Shown: positions 56,915-64,000 of the stretch, one piece after another
Layout of the letters: each line of letters starts with the position of its first letter
How positions within the stretch are numbered: position 1 is the first letter of the stretch
Source: PALSA-1335 sp965231025
GTDB lineage: Bacteria > Patescibacteriota > Gracilibacteria > UBA1369
Assembly: GCA_965231025.1 (NCBI GenBank)
Contig: OZ246407.1
Location: 310,001 to 374,000, forward strand
DNA length: 64,000 bases
Direction: 5' to 3'
Translations under genes and position numbers: made by a program
The notes under the pieces: generated by a model
The model's database searches: none
What the model was told of the DNA's origin: nothing
What the model saw: the letters and a program-made list of their open reading frames with translations, nothing else

Positions 56915-58248
56915 TTTTGAGCTGCTGCAATCACTTTTCGCACTTTTCTCATCCCCGCAACCACCATAAACGATTCACCGGCAATGGCTCCCAGTAAAAT
57001 GAGGGCCATTTTTGTGGAAGTATCCTGAAAAGCGAAAGACGCCAACACAAAAAACACTCCCGCAACGGCAAGCGCGACCAGTTCCCGTTTCAAAAACCAC
57101 ACATCCTCATCCGCCGCAAAGAGGGTGATGAGAACGAGATCATATCCGTAGGAAACGGCCGCCAACAGAAGCATCATCGGCAGAACGAACCAGAACTCCG
57201 GAAGGACGTATTTTGAATGAGTGAGCAGCGCCAGAACCGTCGGTCCGGCAAGCGATCCGCCCACCACCAGAGCCAGTCCGCCCGCCAGTAAAATTTTCCG
57301 AATTTTTTTATAAAGTTTTTGCGCTTTTTGCCAGTGACCCTCAAAAATATATTCCGTCAGTCCCGGAAGCGCAGAAAACATTAGAAACGTCGAAGCCAGG
57401 CTCAAAACCTGGGCAATGCGGAAGTACAGGCTGAAACTCGCGAAATGGGCGTCGTCCAGGAACCCGCGGCTCAAATAATCCGGAAGGAAACGGAAATACA
57501 GGTTGTTCAGGATATTGATAATGCCGAACGGAAGACTTACTTCAAAGATTTTCAGCATCAGGGCGCCGCTGACTTTCCAGCTCCACTCGATGTTTTTTCT
57601 CACAAAATACAGACTCAGGCCGGCCGTCAGCAGGCTTCCGGCCAGGGTCGCCCCGAAAATCATAGGAATGGAAACCAGGTCCGGGGCCTCATGAAACCCC
57701 CGGATAACGAGCCAAATGAGCCCCAGGTTGACGATTTTTCCGGCGATTAAGGCGAAAGTCGCCCTTCCCATGAGGTAGTTGGCCTGGAGCATGCCGTCGC
57801 AGACCGAGGTCACGTAGTCAAAAAACAAAACTCCGCAGAAAATAATCGTTCCGGTCATAAACACCCGGTCGCTTCCGTTCAACAGGGCAATCGCAACGGC
57901 CGTCACAAAAAATAGCAGAGCGGTTCCCATTCTCAGCACCAGGGCGTTCATGAATACGCCTCCGTCTTTGGGCCTGTCCGCCATCATTCTCACCACATTG
58001 CCGAATATTCCCAGGTTGGCCGCCATGGAAAAAAACAGGACATACTCGGAAATCGACGCATAGACCCCGTAACCGCCCTGGGTCAAAAAGTTGGAAACAA
58101 GTTTGAGGGTCACGGTGGCCAGGACCAGCTGGAAAACCTTGCCGGCATATTGCACCAGCGTGGAAAAAGCAATCTTCCTGCCCAGGACATCAAGCGAGAA
58201 ATTCGGGACACCGTCGTTCGCTGCATTCATATGGGCATCGTTATTCAA
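56911..58248 (-). CDS. oligosaccharide flippase family protein (MOP superfamily)
   Basis: 445 residues, about 12 to 14 transmembrane helices. The N-terminal segment LGRKIAFSTLVQYAGKVFQLVLATVTLKLVSNFLTQGGYGVYASI matches Wzx/RfbX-type flippases (YGxY after a gated helix pair). It would move lipid-linked oligosaccharides or another lipid-linked precursor across the membrane; the LCP protein at 51 kb could use such substrates. No glycosyltransferases are in the window. The start overlaps the stop of the C39 gene by 4 bp (ATGA). Confidence 0.9.
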   Translation of the reverse strand: MNNDAHMNAANDGVPNFSLDVLGRKIAFSTLVQYAGKVFQLVLATVTLKLVSNFLTQGGYGVYASISEYVLFFSMAANLGIFGNVVRMMADRPKDGGVFMNALVLRMGTALLFFVTAVAIALLNGSDRVFMTGTIIFCGVLFFDYVTSVCDGMLQANYLMGRATFALIAGKIVNLGLIWLVIRGFHEAPDLVSIPMIFGATLAGSLLTAGLSLYFVRKNIEWSWKVSGALMLKIFEVSLPFGIINILNNLYFRFLPDYLSRGFLDDAHFASFSLYFRIAQVLSLASTFLMFSALPGLTEYIFEGHWQKAQKLYKKIRKILLAGGLALVVGGSLAGPTVLALLTHSKYVLPEFWFVLPMMLLLAAVSYGYDLVLITLFAADEDVWFLKRELVALAVAGVFFVLASFAFQDTSTKMALILLGAIAGESFMVVAGMRKVRKVIAAAQN

Positions 58249-59027
58249 AACTTGGGAGGGATGACCTCGATCATCCGTTTTGCCCCTGATTCAATGGGTT
58301 CGTCATAGTCATGGAGAGCGTTTTGCACGACATCCCACGTATAGACATAGTCCTCGCCGTGTTTGGTTCCCACGTCGGAGGTGATAATTTTTTCCCCTTC
58401 CTTATACCCTTTGATGACCATGACGTGGTAGTTCGGGCCCCCGTTTTTATAGAACGGGTTTCCCAGCCGCTTCCCCGCAAAAAACGCGATGAGAAAATGG
58501 CCTTTGGTAAGGGAACGCCGGACGTCGTCATAGGTCGGATCGTTCAGGACGACCGACTGCAGCCCAAAAAGCTCGCTGAGGATCTGAGTGTTCTGGAGGA
58601 CGTCGGTATGTTTGTAGTCACCGAAAGTTTTCGTCTCCCAGTCGACCAGTTTAAGAATTTCGTCACGGAACTCCTCGCGGGTCCAGCTGCGGTTGAAATA
58701 GGTGTTGGCGACGAGCAGAATACTCGCTTCTTCGCAGGCCTCCTGCCACGGATAATCCCAGTCCCCAAACGGTGCCTGGGGGTAAAAAGTCATCTTTAGA
58801 TTAAGCTCAGAGGGAAGTGGAACATTCTTTCCCGACGCTCCGGCGGACTCTCCCGCAGGCATCGTAACAGTCGTATCGGCGGACGTGTCGGCATCCGCGA
58901 GCTGCCCGGCATCAACCGCGACGGGGACGCTCTCCTTGGCGTACTGCTGCTGTTTGTACAGATAATAAGTCGCTCCGGCAATGCCGATGACGATCACAGT
59001 TCCCACAATGACAAAAGCTTTTCTCAT
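58245..59027 (-). CDS. membrane-anchored C39-like cysteine peptidase
   Basis: 260 residues from the ATG at 59027, 31 bases after the PH-domain gene. An N-terminal transmembrane helix (about 5-22, FVIVGTVIVIGIAGATYYLY) leads to an Ala/Asp/Thr-rich tether and a Peptidase_C39_2 domain (about 85-250): YPQAPFGDWDYPWQEACEEASILLVA has the catalytic Cys, GGPNYHVMVIKGY the His, and IITSDVG the Asp/Asn position. The domain faces outside. Its substrate may be a peptide or wall component. Position inside a flippase/PH operon suggests an envelope role. Confidence 0.85.
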   Translation of the reverse strand: MRKAFVIVGTVIVIGIAGATYYLYKQQQYAKESVPVAVDAGQLADADTSADTTVTMPAGESAGASGKNVPLPSELNLKMTFYPQAPFGDWDYPWQEACEEASILLVANTYFNRSWTREEFRDEILKLVDWETKTFGDYKHTDVLQNTQILSELFGLQSVVLNDPTYDDVRRSLTKGHFLIAFFAGKRLGNPFYKNGGPNYHVMVIKGYKEGEKIITSDVGTKHGEDYVYTWDVVQNALHDYDEPIESGAKRMIEVIPPKF

Positions 59028-59058
59028 GACGTGATTAAAGGCCAAAATCAAGACGACG

Positions 59059-59694
59059 TCAAGCATCCAGATGCTGTTCTTTGGTCACGTTAGAGGTGAA
59101 ATTTTCAAAAAGAATCGACTGGTGCGACCGCGTGTTGTCTTTGGCGCCGAGCCGTTTCTGCACAGCCTCAAGCTTGACGCGGTTAATGAGGCGGAACTGG
59201 AAATTGGGATTCGGAACGAATTTTATGACCCTCACGTCGGAAGAGGACATCATAAAGATGAGCTCACCGAAGTTCATCACGTTTTCCAGAATCCCGTTCT
59301 GCATTTTTTTCACGTCCTGCACCATCCTGAGGTCCAGTGAAATCTGCAGGTCCTTGACGAAAATCATCTTCTGGATTTCCACGATGCGTAAATTAGTAAC
59401 GATAACGGTGTTCAAAAAATGGTTGACGAGCTTGATAAAAAAATTATGGATGAAATAGGTCAGAAGAAAGACGCTGAGGATCAAAACGAGTTCCCCGATG
59501 GAAGTTCTAAAAAAGGCCGCGATCTCGGAGGAAAAGCTACCAAAGATCACGGCAATGACCACCAGGAAAAAAATATTGGCAATAATGCCCGGCACAAGCG
59601 TAATCCAGTGTGCCCGGAAAAATGCCTCAACCTGCTCATCGGCGTATTGGCCTTTAAAGTGGAGATCTTTCTTGTTTTCGATACTTTCAACCAT
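59059..59694 (-). CDS. bacterial PH-domain membrane protein
   Basis: 211 residues from the ATG at 59694; the ORF continues upstream but that part overlaps the small membrane protein in another frame. Two transmembrane helices (about 32-54 and 65-90) are followed by a bPH domain: NTVIVTNLRIVEIQKMIFVKDLQISLDLRMVQDVKK, with LRMVQDV and GELIFMMSS as typical strands. Such YdbT-like proteins are membrane-bound and of unclear function. Its start overlaps the stop of the 74-residue protein (ATGA). Confidence 0.85.
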   Translation of the reverse strand: MVESIENKKDLHFKGQYADEQVEAFFRAHWITLVPGIIANIFFLVVIAVIFGSFSSEIAAFFRTSIGELVLILSVFLLTYFIHNFFIKLVNHFLNTVIVTNLRIVEIQKMIFVKDLQISLDLRMVQDVKKMQNGILENVMNFGELIFMMSSSDVRVIKFVPNPNFQFRLINRVKLEAVQKRLGAKDNTRSHQSILFENFTSNVTKEQHLDA

Positions 59695-59918
59695 CAGTAA
59701 AGGAAGAGAAAAGTAAGGGAGAGCGCGACAAAAAGAACGGAGGCAACGACGTAGACGATGACAATGTGATTCAGGTTCACCCATCCGAACAACAGCGTGT
59801 ACTTGGATTCGGGCATCCGGTACTTCCGGGCATAACTCAAAAGCCTCCTCAGGTAGGCGCTCAAAAAGAGGAGTGAACAGACGTGAATACCGATGATGAT
59901 TGTCCATACTGTCCCCAT
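59694..59918 (-). CDS. small two-helix membrane protein
   Basis: 74 residues from the ATG at 59918 (a TTG at 59945 would add nine residues). Helix 1 about 3-22 (VWTIIIGIHVCSLLFLSAYL), a basic cytoplasmic loop (RRLLSYARKYRMPES), and helix 2 about 51-72 (IVIVYVVASVLFVALSLTFLF). First gene of the four-gene operon leading to the flippase, coupled to the PH-domain gene by an ATGA overlap. Possible membrane partner of that protein; no family is recognised. Confidence 0.7.
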   Translation of the reverse strand: MGTVWTIIIGIHVCSLLFLSAYLRRLLSYARKYRMPESKYTLLFGWVNLNHIVIVYVVASVLFVALSLTFLFLY

Positions 59919-60040
59919 AGGCGTGGGAATAATGAAGTAGGTCAATACATTCGGTTTGTTTTTCGAATTTTTCCTTTTGCGAGCTCAGGCTACCCCCGCC
60001 AAGACCTTTTTGTCAACATCAAGCCAAAAAGGGGTGATTG

Positions 60041-60070
60041 TTGACACGGTAAAAGAATTATTGTTAGAAT
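60041..60070 (+). promoter_or_regulatory. promoter of the 305-residue orphan gene
   Basis: TTGACA (60041-60046), 18-base spacer, TAGAAT (60065-60070); leader about 15 bases to ATG 60092. A second TTGACA on the minus strand (60016-60011) faces the membrane-protein operon but has only a poor -10 (TAGCCT) after it. Confidence 0.65.
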
Positions 60071-60091
60071 AACCGCCTTTCAACAAGAAAT

Positions 60092-61009
60092 ATGACCGGA
60101 CAAGGAACAGGACCAAAAGGAATATTTAGCGGCTCGGAGTTGGGCGACGAGGTGGACGCGCTGTTCGACGCCCTGGACGGCCAGTCCATGGAGTGCCGGT
60201 TGGAGGATATCGATCCCTCAAGGAAAGGATGGGAGATTTTTCTGAAATTTCACGATGGCGACCCCCGCCGGCCGGGGAGCCAGGCATACGAAGACTTTAA
60301 GACCTTAAGCCACTTCGCAAAACTCGGCATCGCCAGGTGTGAGTACCAGGCAGGCAGCAAAACGGTCGTCCTGTCATACCTGGAAGGGTGCTGCGATGAC
60401 GAATTCCCCGAAGAATACATTGAGCTGATGAATAAATATCAGCCAAGGGTCAAGGCGCCGGAAACGGCACGGAAAGGAGTAAAACTACCACAAGTACCGG
60501 AACCGCGCGGATCCACACCGCAGATCATCTCGGGTATGAAGGAAGCGTTGATGCGACAGGTCCCCGTAATACACACGATTGAGGTACAGGTACAGGAGGC
60601 CCCCCGGTGCACGGTCATTCCGGAAGAACTGGTCGTTCCTGAAGACATTTTGCTGGAAATTCCCCTGGACCGGGAGAAATTGGCACGGATTCTCAATAAG
60701 GTCGGATGCAGGGACTTGGATGATCTGATCGCGATTCTTCAGAGGATCGCCGATGATGAGGAACTGCTTTTTCAGCACAGCAAACCGGGTGGCGAAGAAG
60801 GGGAGATGCTGGTCATCCAGGGAAGCGAAGTGGGTGACGAAGTGGAGGTTGAAGTTGTCTTCGAAGAAGGGGATGATGCCCCCGAATCAGGAGAAACCTA
60901 CATGGTCAACATGTACAAGGACCCCAAAGTGAAATACACCAAACCGATGGACGGTGGAAACATGGGATTCATCCATAAGCTCCAGGCGGCAATACGGGAG
61001 GACGAATAA
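60092..61009 (+). CDS. hypothetical acidic protein with a repeated GSExGDEV motif
   Basis: 305 residues, cytoplasmic, acidic. The N-terminal domain (about 10-120) includes GSELGDEVDALFDALDG and ends with a cysteine-containing segment (YLEGCCDDEFPEEYIELM). A middle linker leads to a second domain (about 180-230, LDREKLARILNKVGCRDLDDLIAILQRI) with a compact helical look, then a C-terminal part with GSEVGDEVEVEVVFEEG and a last basic helix. The octet GSExGDEV occurs once near each end. No family is recognised. Probably co-transcribed with the next gene. Confidence 0.7.
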   Translation: MTGQGTGPKGIFSGSELGDEVDALFDALDGQSMECRLEDIDPSRKGWEIFLKFHDGDPRRPGSQAYEDFKTLSHFAKLGIARCEYQAGSKTVVLSYLEGCCDDEFPEEYIELMNKYQPRVKAPETARKGVKLPQVPEPRGSTPQIISGMKEALMRQVPVIHTIEVQVQEAPRCTVIPEELVVPEDILLEIPLDREKLARILNKVGCRDLDDLIAILQRIADDEELLFQHSKPGGEEGEMLVIQGSEVGDEVEVEVVFEEGDDAPESGETYMVNMYKDPKVKYTKPMDGGNMGFIHKLQAAIREDE

Positions 61010-61024
61010 TTCTTATGATCATTT

Positions 61025-61453
61025 ATGACCATCCAGGCACCGACGGAATACGGACAAGGCATCCAACAGGAACCTCAGGCTGAACAAGAGGAATCAAAGC
61101 CGGCACAAGCGGAAACAGCTCCGGTTACGCAAGCCATAACCGAGACAAGAATGTCGATCTACGCCCGGTTCACCAGGTACCACGAACTGAACCGCGAACT
61201 CCGGATTATCGTGCTTGCGGGTGTGGAAAACGCCATCATCCGGAAGGGGATAGGCTGGTACTCCAGGGAAAGAATCAACGAGGTCGTAGAATTCATTATG
61301 CGCACAGCAAAGCAGCGGGGGTGGGAGGAAGAGCAGATCGTCAAAGCCTCGGAGGCAATACTGGACGCATTGGAACGTACCGGCGAACTGAGGACATCGG
61401 GCAAATCGAACCGTGTGTCGCGGTTATTGGAAAAGGCCGTTCTGAACATCTAG
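61025..61453 (+). CDS. hypothetical helical protein
   Basis: 142 residues. A Gln/Glu/Ala-rich flexible N-terminus (about 1-40, QQEPQAEQEESKPAQAE) precedes a helical domain (about 43-142) with ELRIIVLAGVENAIIRKGIGWYSRERINEVVEFIMRTAKQRG and a basic end (SGKSNRVSRLLEKAVL). No signal peptide. It starts 15 bases after the 305-residue orphan and probably shares its transcript. No family is recognised. Confidence 0.65.
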   Translation: MTIQAPTEYGQGIQQEPQAEQEESKPAQAETAPVTQAITETRMSIYARFTRYHELNRELRIIVLAGVENAIIRKGIGWYSRERINEVVEFIMRTAKQRGWEEEQIVKASEAILDALERTGELRTSGKSNRVSRLLEKAVLNI

Positions 61454-61652
61454 TTCATATTGCGCATCGCCCCCAACTGTGATGTAACTTTTTGCGACAA
61501 TCGCGAAGATTTTTTCGGGCGTTTCAATGTTCTCATTCAAATCCATTACTGTTGTAGATTTTTTCGACAGGCCGTTTTTGGCAGTTTTTACCTGTTGATT
61601 TTGAAAAAGAAGTTTGTATGTTGTTGGTATTACTCTTTCATTTCTCCTTCCT

Positions 61653-63182
61653 ATGGAAGATGTCATTCAAAAAGTTGCGGCCGCCAAAACCGCACATAAA
61701 ATTGTGCCCCGGGCACGGGATTACGAATTCAATTTCACTTCACCGGACCACCTGCTCGATTTAAGCTACCTGGAACTGGAAGACAGAAACCTCCAGATAA
61801 AAAAAATGAGGATGAGCGGGGACACCAACGAACAGATGCGTGCGAGATACATGGACTATCTGAGGGAGGAAGTCGGAATCAAAGCGGTCACGGTTTTTTT
61901 CAGCGACCTGGAAGGAAGGCTGCACGCGCTGGACTACGACAAAAAATATTTGTTGGGATCGGAAGACAACCTGACGTTCGACGGTTCATCCATCCGGGGA
62001 TTCACGCCGCAAAAGGAGTCCGACCTCCGGCTCACGATAGACTGGAGATCGTTCCGCTTTGCGCCATCGGACCTGTTTGGGAAAGGGAAAGTGCTGTTGT
62101 TCGCCGATGTGTGCGATAAGGATGGAACCCCGTACAAAAGCGATTTCCGCTCAAAACTTTCGGGACTCTGCAACGATCTCGCAAAAAAAGGGATCACCGT
62201 GAACATTGCGCCGGAAATCGAGGGTTTTTTGTTCCAGGGGATGAAAGCCGAACAGTCTTTTGACGAAAAAACCGGATTCGAACTGGTGACCTCCAGCGGA
62301 TATTACAGCTCGCTGCCCCAGGATATTTTACGTAAGTTCATCGACAAATTCGCGGAGGTGCAGCGCGCGCTGGGATATGAAAATGAAAAAGACCATCCCG
62401 AAGTCGCGCCGGCGCAGTTCGAATTGAACTTCAAGTATACCCACGCACTGGATACGGCCGACCAGATCCAGCTGTATAAGCTGCTGGCGCGCCAGGTCGC
62501 CACCGCCATGGGCCTTACGGCATGCTTCCTCCCAAAACCGGTCCAGGGCATCAACGGGAGCGGAATGCACACCAACATGTCCCTCTCCAAAGAAGGCAGG
62601 AATCTTTTCTACGACGCCAAAGGAAAACATTCGCTTTCCGACACGGCATACCGGTTCGCGACCGGCATTTTGTTCCATGCCGACGATCTTTGTCTGACGA
62701 TCAACTCAAGCGTCAATGCCTACCGGCGTCTTGATCCTGCATACGAAGCTCCGAACGAAATCAAGATGTCCTCGACGGACCGCGGTTCCATGATCAGAAT
62801 CCCGATCGGCAACGAAAAAAGCGCGCGCCTTGAGGTGAGAACCGTGGCTCCGGACTCAAGTCCCTACATTTCTTTCTACACCCTCATTCAGGCCGGTCTG
62901 GCCGGCATGGAAGCCTCCGAAGCCGACTTCAAGAAAATGGAAAAAGCGGTATACGGCGGCGAAGTGAAAAAACTTCCGGGCGAGATCAACACCGCCATCA
63001 CCAACTTCGAAAAAAGCGAATTCATGGCAAAAATTCTTGGAGCTGACAATCACCGCAAGTACGCCGGACTCAAAACCATGGTCGCTCAACGCAGCCCACT
63101 TGCCCTCGGGAACAAAATCAAATCAGGTGAGATCCTTTTCCACCACGAAGTGTACAACCAGCTGATCTGGTCCGCATTTTAA
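61653..63182 (+). CDS. glnA: type I glutamine synthetase
   Basis: 509 residues from the ATG at 61653; an ORF open to 61614 adds an unlikely hydrophobic leader. After an N-terminal extension of about 70 residues come the GS motifs: beta-Grasp with FFSDLEGRL, latch FDGSSIRGF, PEIEGFLF (metal Glu), NGSGMHTNMSL (substrate), NSSVNAYRRL, and RIPIGNEKSARLEVRTVAPDSSPYISF (ATP/glutamate site). The adenylylation motif NLYDLP of GSI-beta enzymes is absent, so regulation by adenylylation is unlikely. It makes glutamine from glutamate, ammonia and ATP. The 199-base gap before it has no clear signal except TTGATT-N16-TATGTT near 61599-61626. Confidence 0.95.
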   Translation: MEDVIQKVAAAKTAHKIVPRARDYEFNFTSPDHLLDLSYLELEDRNLQIKKMRMSGDTNEQMRARYMDYLREEVGIKAVTVFFSDLEGRLHALDYDKKYLLGSEDNLTFDGSSIRGFTPQKESDLRLTIDWRSFRFAPSDLFGKGKVLLFADVCDKDGTPYKSDFRSKLSGLCNDLAKKGITVNIAPEIEGFLFQGMKAEQSFDEKTGFELVTSSGYYSSLPQDILRKFIDKFAEVQRALGYENEKDHPEVAPAQFELNFKYTHALDTADQIQLYKLLARQVATAMGLTACFLPKPVQGINGSGMHTNMSLSKEGRNLFYDAKGKHSLSDTAYRFATGILFHADDLCLTINSSVNAYRRLDPAYEAPNEIKMSSTDRGSMIRIPIGNEKSARLEVRTVAPDSSPYISFYTLIQAGLAGMEASEADFKKMEKAVYGGEVKKLPGEINTAITNFEKSEFMAKILGADNHRKYAGLKTMVAQRSPLALGNKIKSGEILFHHEVYNQLIWSAF

Positions 63183-63203
63183 CGGCCGCAAAAGAGTGAA
63201 CAT

Positions 63204-63231
63204 AAAAACCCCACTATGAGTGGGGTTTTTT
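63204..63231 (+). terminator. terminator after glnA
   Basis: ACCCCAC / GTGGGGT stem around a TATGA loop, with a preceding A-run and following TTTTTT. Bidirectional in principle. Confidence 0.9.
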
Positions 63232-63267
63232 GGTATGATATGCCAGTCACTCCATCACCGCATAAAT

Positions 63268-63975
63268 ATGGACAACAACAACGCGCTTATCCACGGGAAC
63301 ATTCACGGAGACGTGAAAATCTGGTACGTCGGCATCTTTTTCGCCCTTGCCGGAGCCATTATGGGATTGCTGGTTCCTTGGATCATTACGCCGGTTACGG
63401 GACAGGATGACATCCTGACGATCGGAAAAGTCGTCGATTACGCCTACGATGAGGACGACGCCAGGGCGGAAATGTACACCTACCAGACGACCGACGGGGA
63501 GCACCGGTCACAGAACGGTATCTGGTCCAGCAGCCCGGCATACAAAATCGGAGATTCCATAGAGGTCTATTACTCGGAAAGCAATCCGGACAAATCATGG
63601 ATAAAAAACGACAAGAATCTGATCATCGTCAATTACATTCTCCAGGGGCTGGGAATCTACTTCGCTTTCCTCGGACTTGGAACCATCATCCTTAAACTCC
63701 GCGGATCGGAAAACGTGAAAATTGAAGTGTTGATCGGGGCGCTGGCAGCCCTCAGTTACGGGATTCCGGCTATTTCTGCCCTTCCGATTATCTACTACGC
63801 CTTTCTGACCCGCCCGAACATACTGTTTGAAAGCACGGTAACAGCCCTGCCCATGGAAACACTGGTGATTGGAGCGGTGTTCACCGTGACCGGCATTATG
63901 GACCTCGTCGCGACCTTTTTTATGCTCCGGCACTTTAAAAAAACCGGCTCGAATACGGTGAGCTTTAGCGGCTAA
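63268..63975 (+). CDS. DUF3592-like membrane protein
   Basis: 235 residues from the ATG at 63268, the start that avoids the terminator. Transmembrane segments: about 18-42 (VGIFFALAGAIMGLLVPWIITPV), 122-142, 150-185 and 200-222. The external loop between helices 1 and 2 (TIGKVVDYAYDEDDARAEMYTYQTTDGEHRSQNG, GDSIEVYYSESNPDKSWI) is the DUF3592 pattern: strands followed by IGDSVEVYYNPxNP. DUF3592 proteins are widespread and uncharacterised. The gene is complete; the window ends 25 bases later. Confidence 0.85.
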   Translation: MDNNNALIHGNIHGDVKIWYVGIFFALAGAIMGLLVPWIITPVTGQDDILTIGKVVDYAYDEDDARAEMYTYQTTDGEHRSQNGIWSSSPAYKIGDSIEVYYSESNPDKSWIKNDKNLIIVNYILQGLGIYFAFLGLGTIILKLRGSENVKIEVLIGALAALSYGIPAISALPIIYYAFLTRPNILFESTVTALPMETLVIGAVFTVTGIMDLVATFFMLRHFKKTGSNTVSFSG

Positions 63976-64000
63976 GAAGGGTCAATGGTTATCCTCCTAA

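Noticed and set aside
61424..61666. Minus-strand 80-codon ORF opposite the glnA upstream region, with a protein-like end.
   Set aside because: It overlaps both flanking plus-strand genes, has no visible promoter or terminator, and is not needed to explain the gap. Conservation could revive it.
1..64000. CRISPR array, insertion sequence, integrase, prophage or rRNA operon.
   Set aside because: No regularly spaced repeats, transposase or integrase motifs, phage structural genes or rRNA signatures were found on either strand.

Overview
The window is bacterial chromosome, about half G+C, gene dense, with single-copy housekeeping genes and many short genes of unknown function. It most resembles the Candidate Phyla Radiation (Patescibacteria), perhaps a Peregrinibacteria-like lineage. 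This is inferred from the CxxC-x17-CxxC zinc-ribbon protein, the single-membrane style envelope gene set, scattered single tRNA genes and the large share of small orphans. TGA is used as an ordinary stop, so the TGA-to-glycine code of Gracilibacteria and Absconditabacteria does not apply. Most starts lack a Shine-Dalgarno motif, and several genes have a -10 box ending six bases before the ATG, which suggests leaderless mRNAs.

Layout. 1-3.7 kb: a partial MerR/TipA regulator, an ECF sigma factor, its probable membrane anti-sigma partner and two orphans. 3.7-8.5 kb: a DEAH helicase coupled to a small ACT-domain protein, then a radical SAM/methyltransferase gene pair. 8.6-14.9 kb: an accessory block of lipoproteins and membrane proteins (VWA lipoprotein, P-loop kinase, ChaN-like lipoprotein, HExxH protein, PQ-loop-like protein). 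14.9-25.5 kb: tRNA-Gly(TCC), a beta-CASP nuclease, UPF0489, rsmE, nadA, an RlmI-like methyltransferase, tRNA-Gly(CCC), a class A penicillin-binding protein, an unlisted 33-residue lysine-rich protein, rnhA and trxA. 25.6-32.3 kb: a 425-residue orphan, a large amidase-SpoIID fusion, tsaB and rsmI. 32.3-37.4 kb: leuS followed by three prepilin-like genes. 37.5-43.2 kb: DUF3307, a cNMP-binding protein, a PAS protein, a multipass protein, then rpsO and pnp with a structured spacer. 43.2-53 kb: a MacAB-like exporter, lgt, a GNAT acetyltransferase, a phytol/dolichol-kinase-like protein, a TerC protein, an LCP transferase with its probable membrane-anchor gene, and the zinc-ribbon protein. 53-64 kb: an M15 peptidase, secreted proteins, tRNA-Gly(GCC), a flippase/C39/PH-domain operon, two orphans, glnA and a DUF3592 protein.

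A theme is the cell envelope. Lgt would lipidate the four or so lipoproteins encoded here. PBP1A builds peptidoglycan; the amidase-SpoIID fusion, M15 peptidase, DUF1287 protein and C39 protein could trim it; the LCP protein and flippase could attach and export glycopolymers. A second theme is RNA: RsmE, RsmI, RlmI-like, TsaB, PNPase, a beta-CASP nuclease, RNase HI and a DEAH helicase.

The most striking signal is at 51.4-51.5 kb. The LCP domain lacks a membrane anchor and a good start codon, and lies in the -1 frame directly after an A9 run containing the dnaX-type heptamer A AAA AAG, at the end of an upstream gene that supplies a transmembrane helix. A programmed frameshift, a real frameshift mutation or a homopolymer assembly error would each join them into one protein. 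No IS element, prophage, CRISPR array or rRNA operon was seen.
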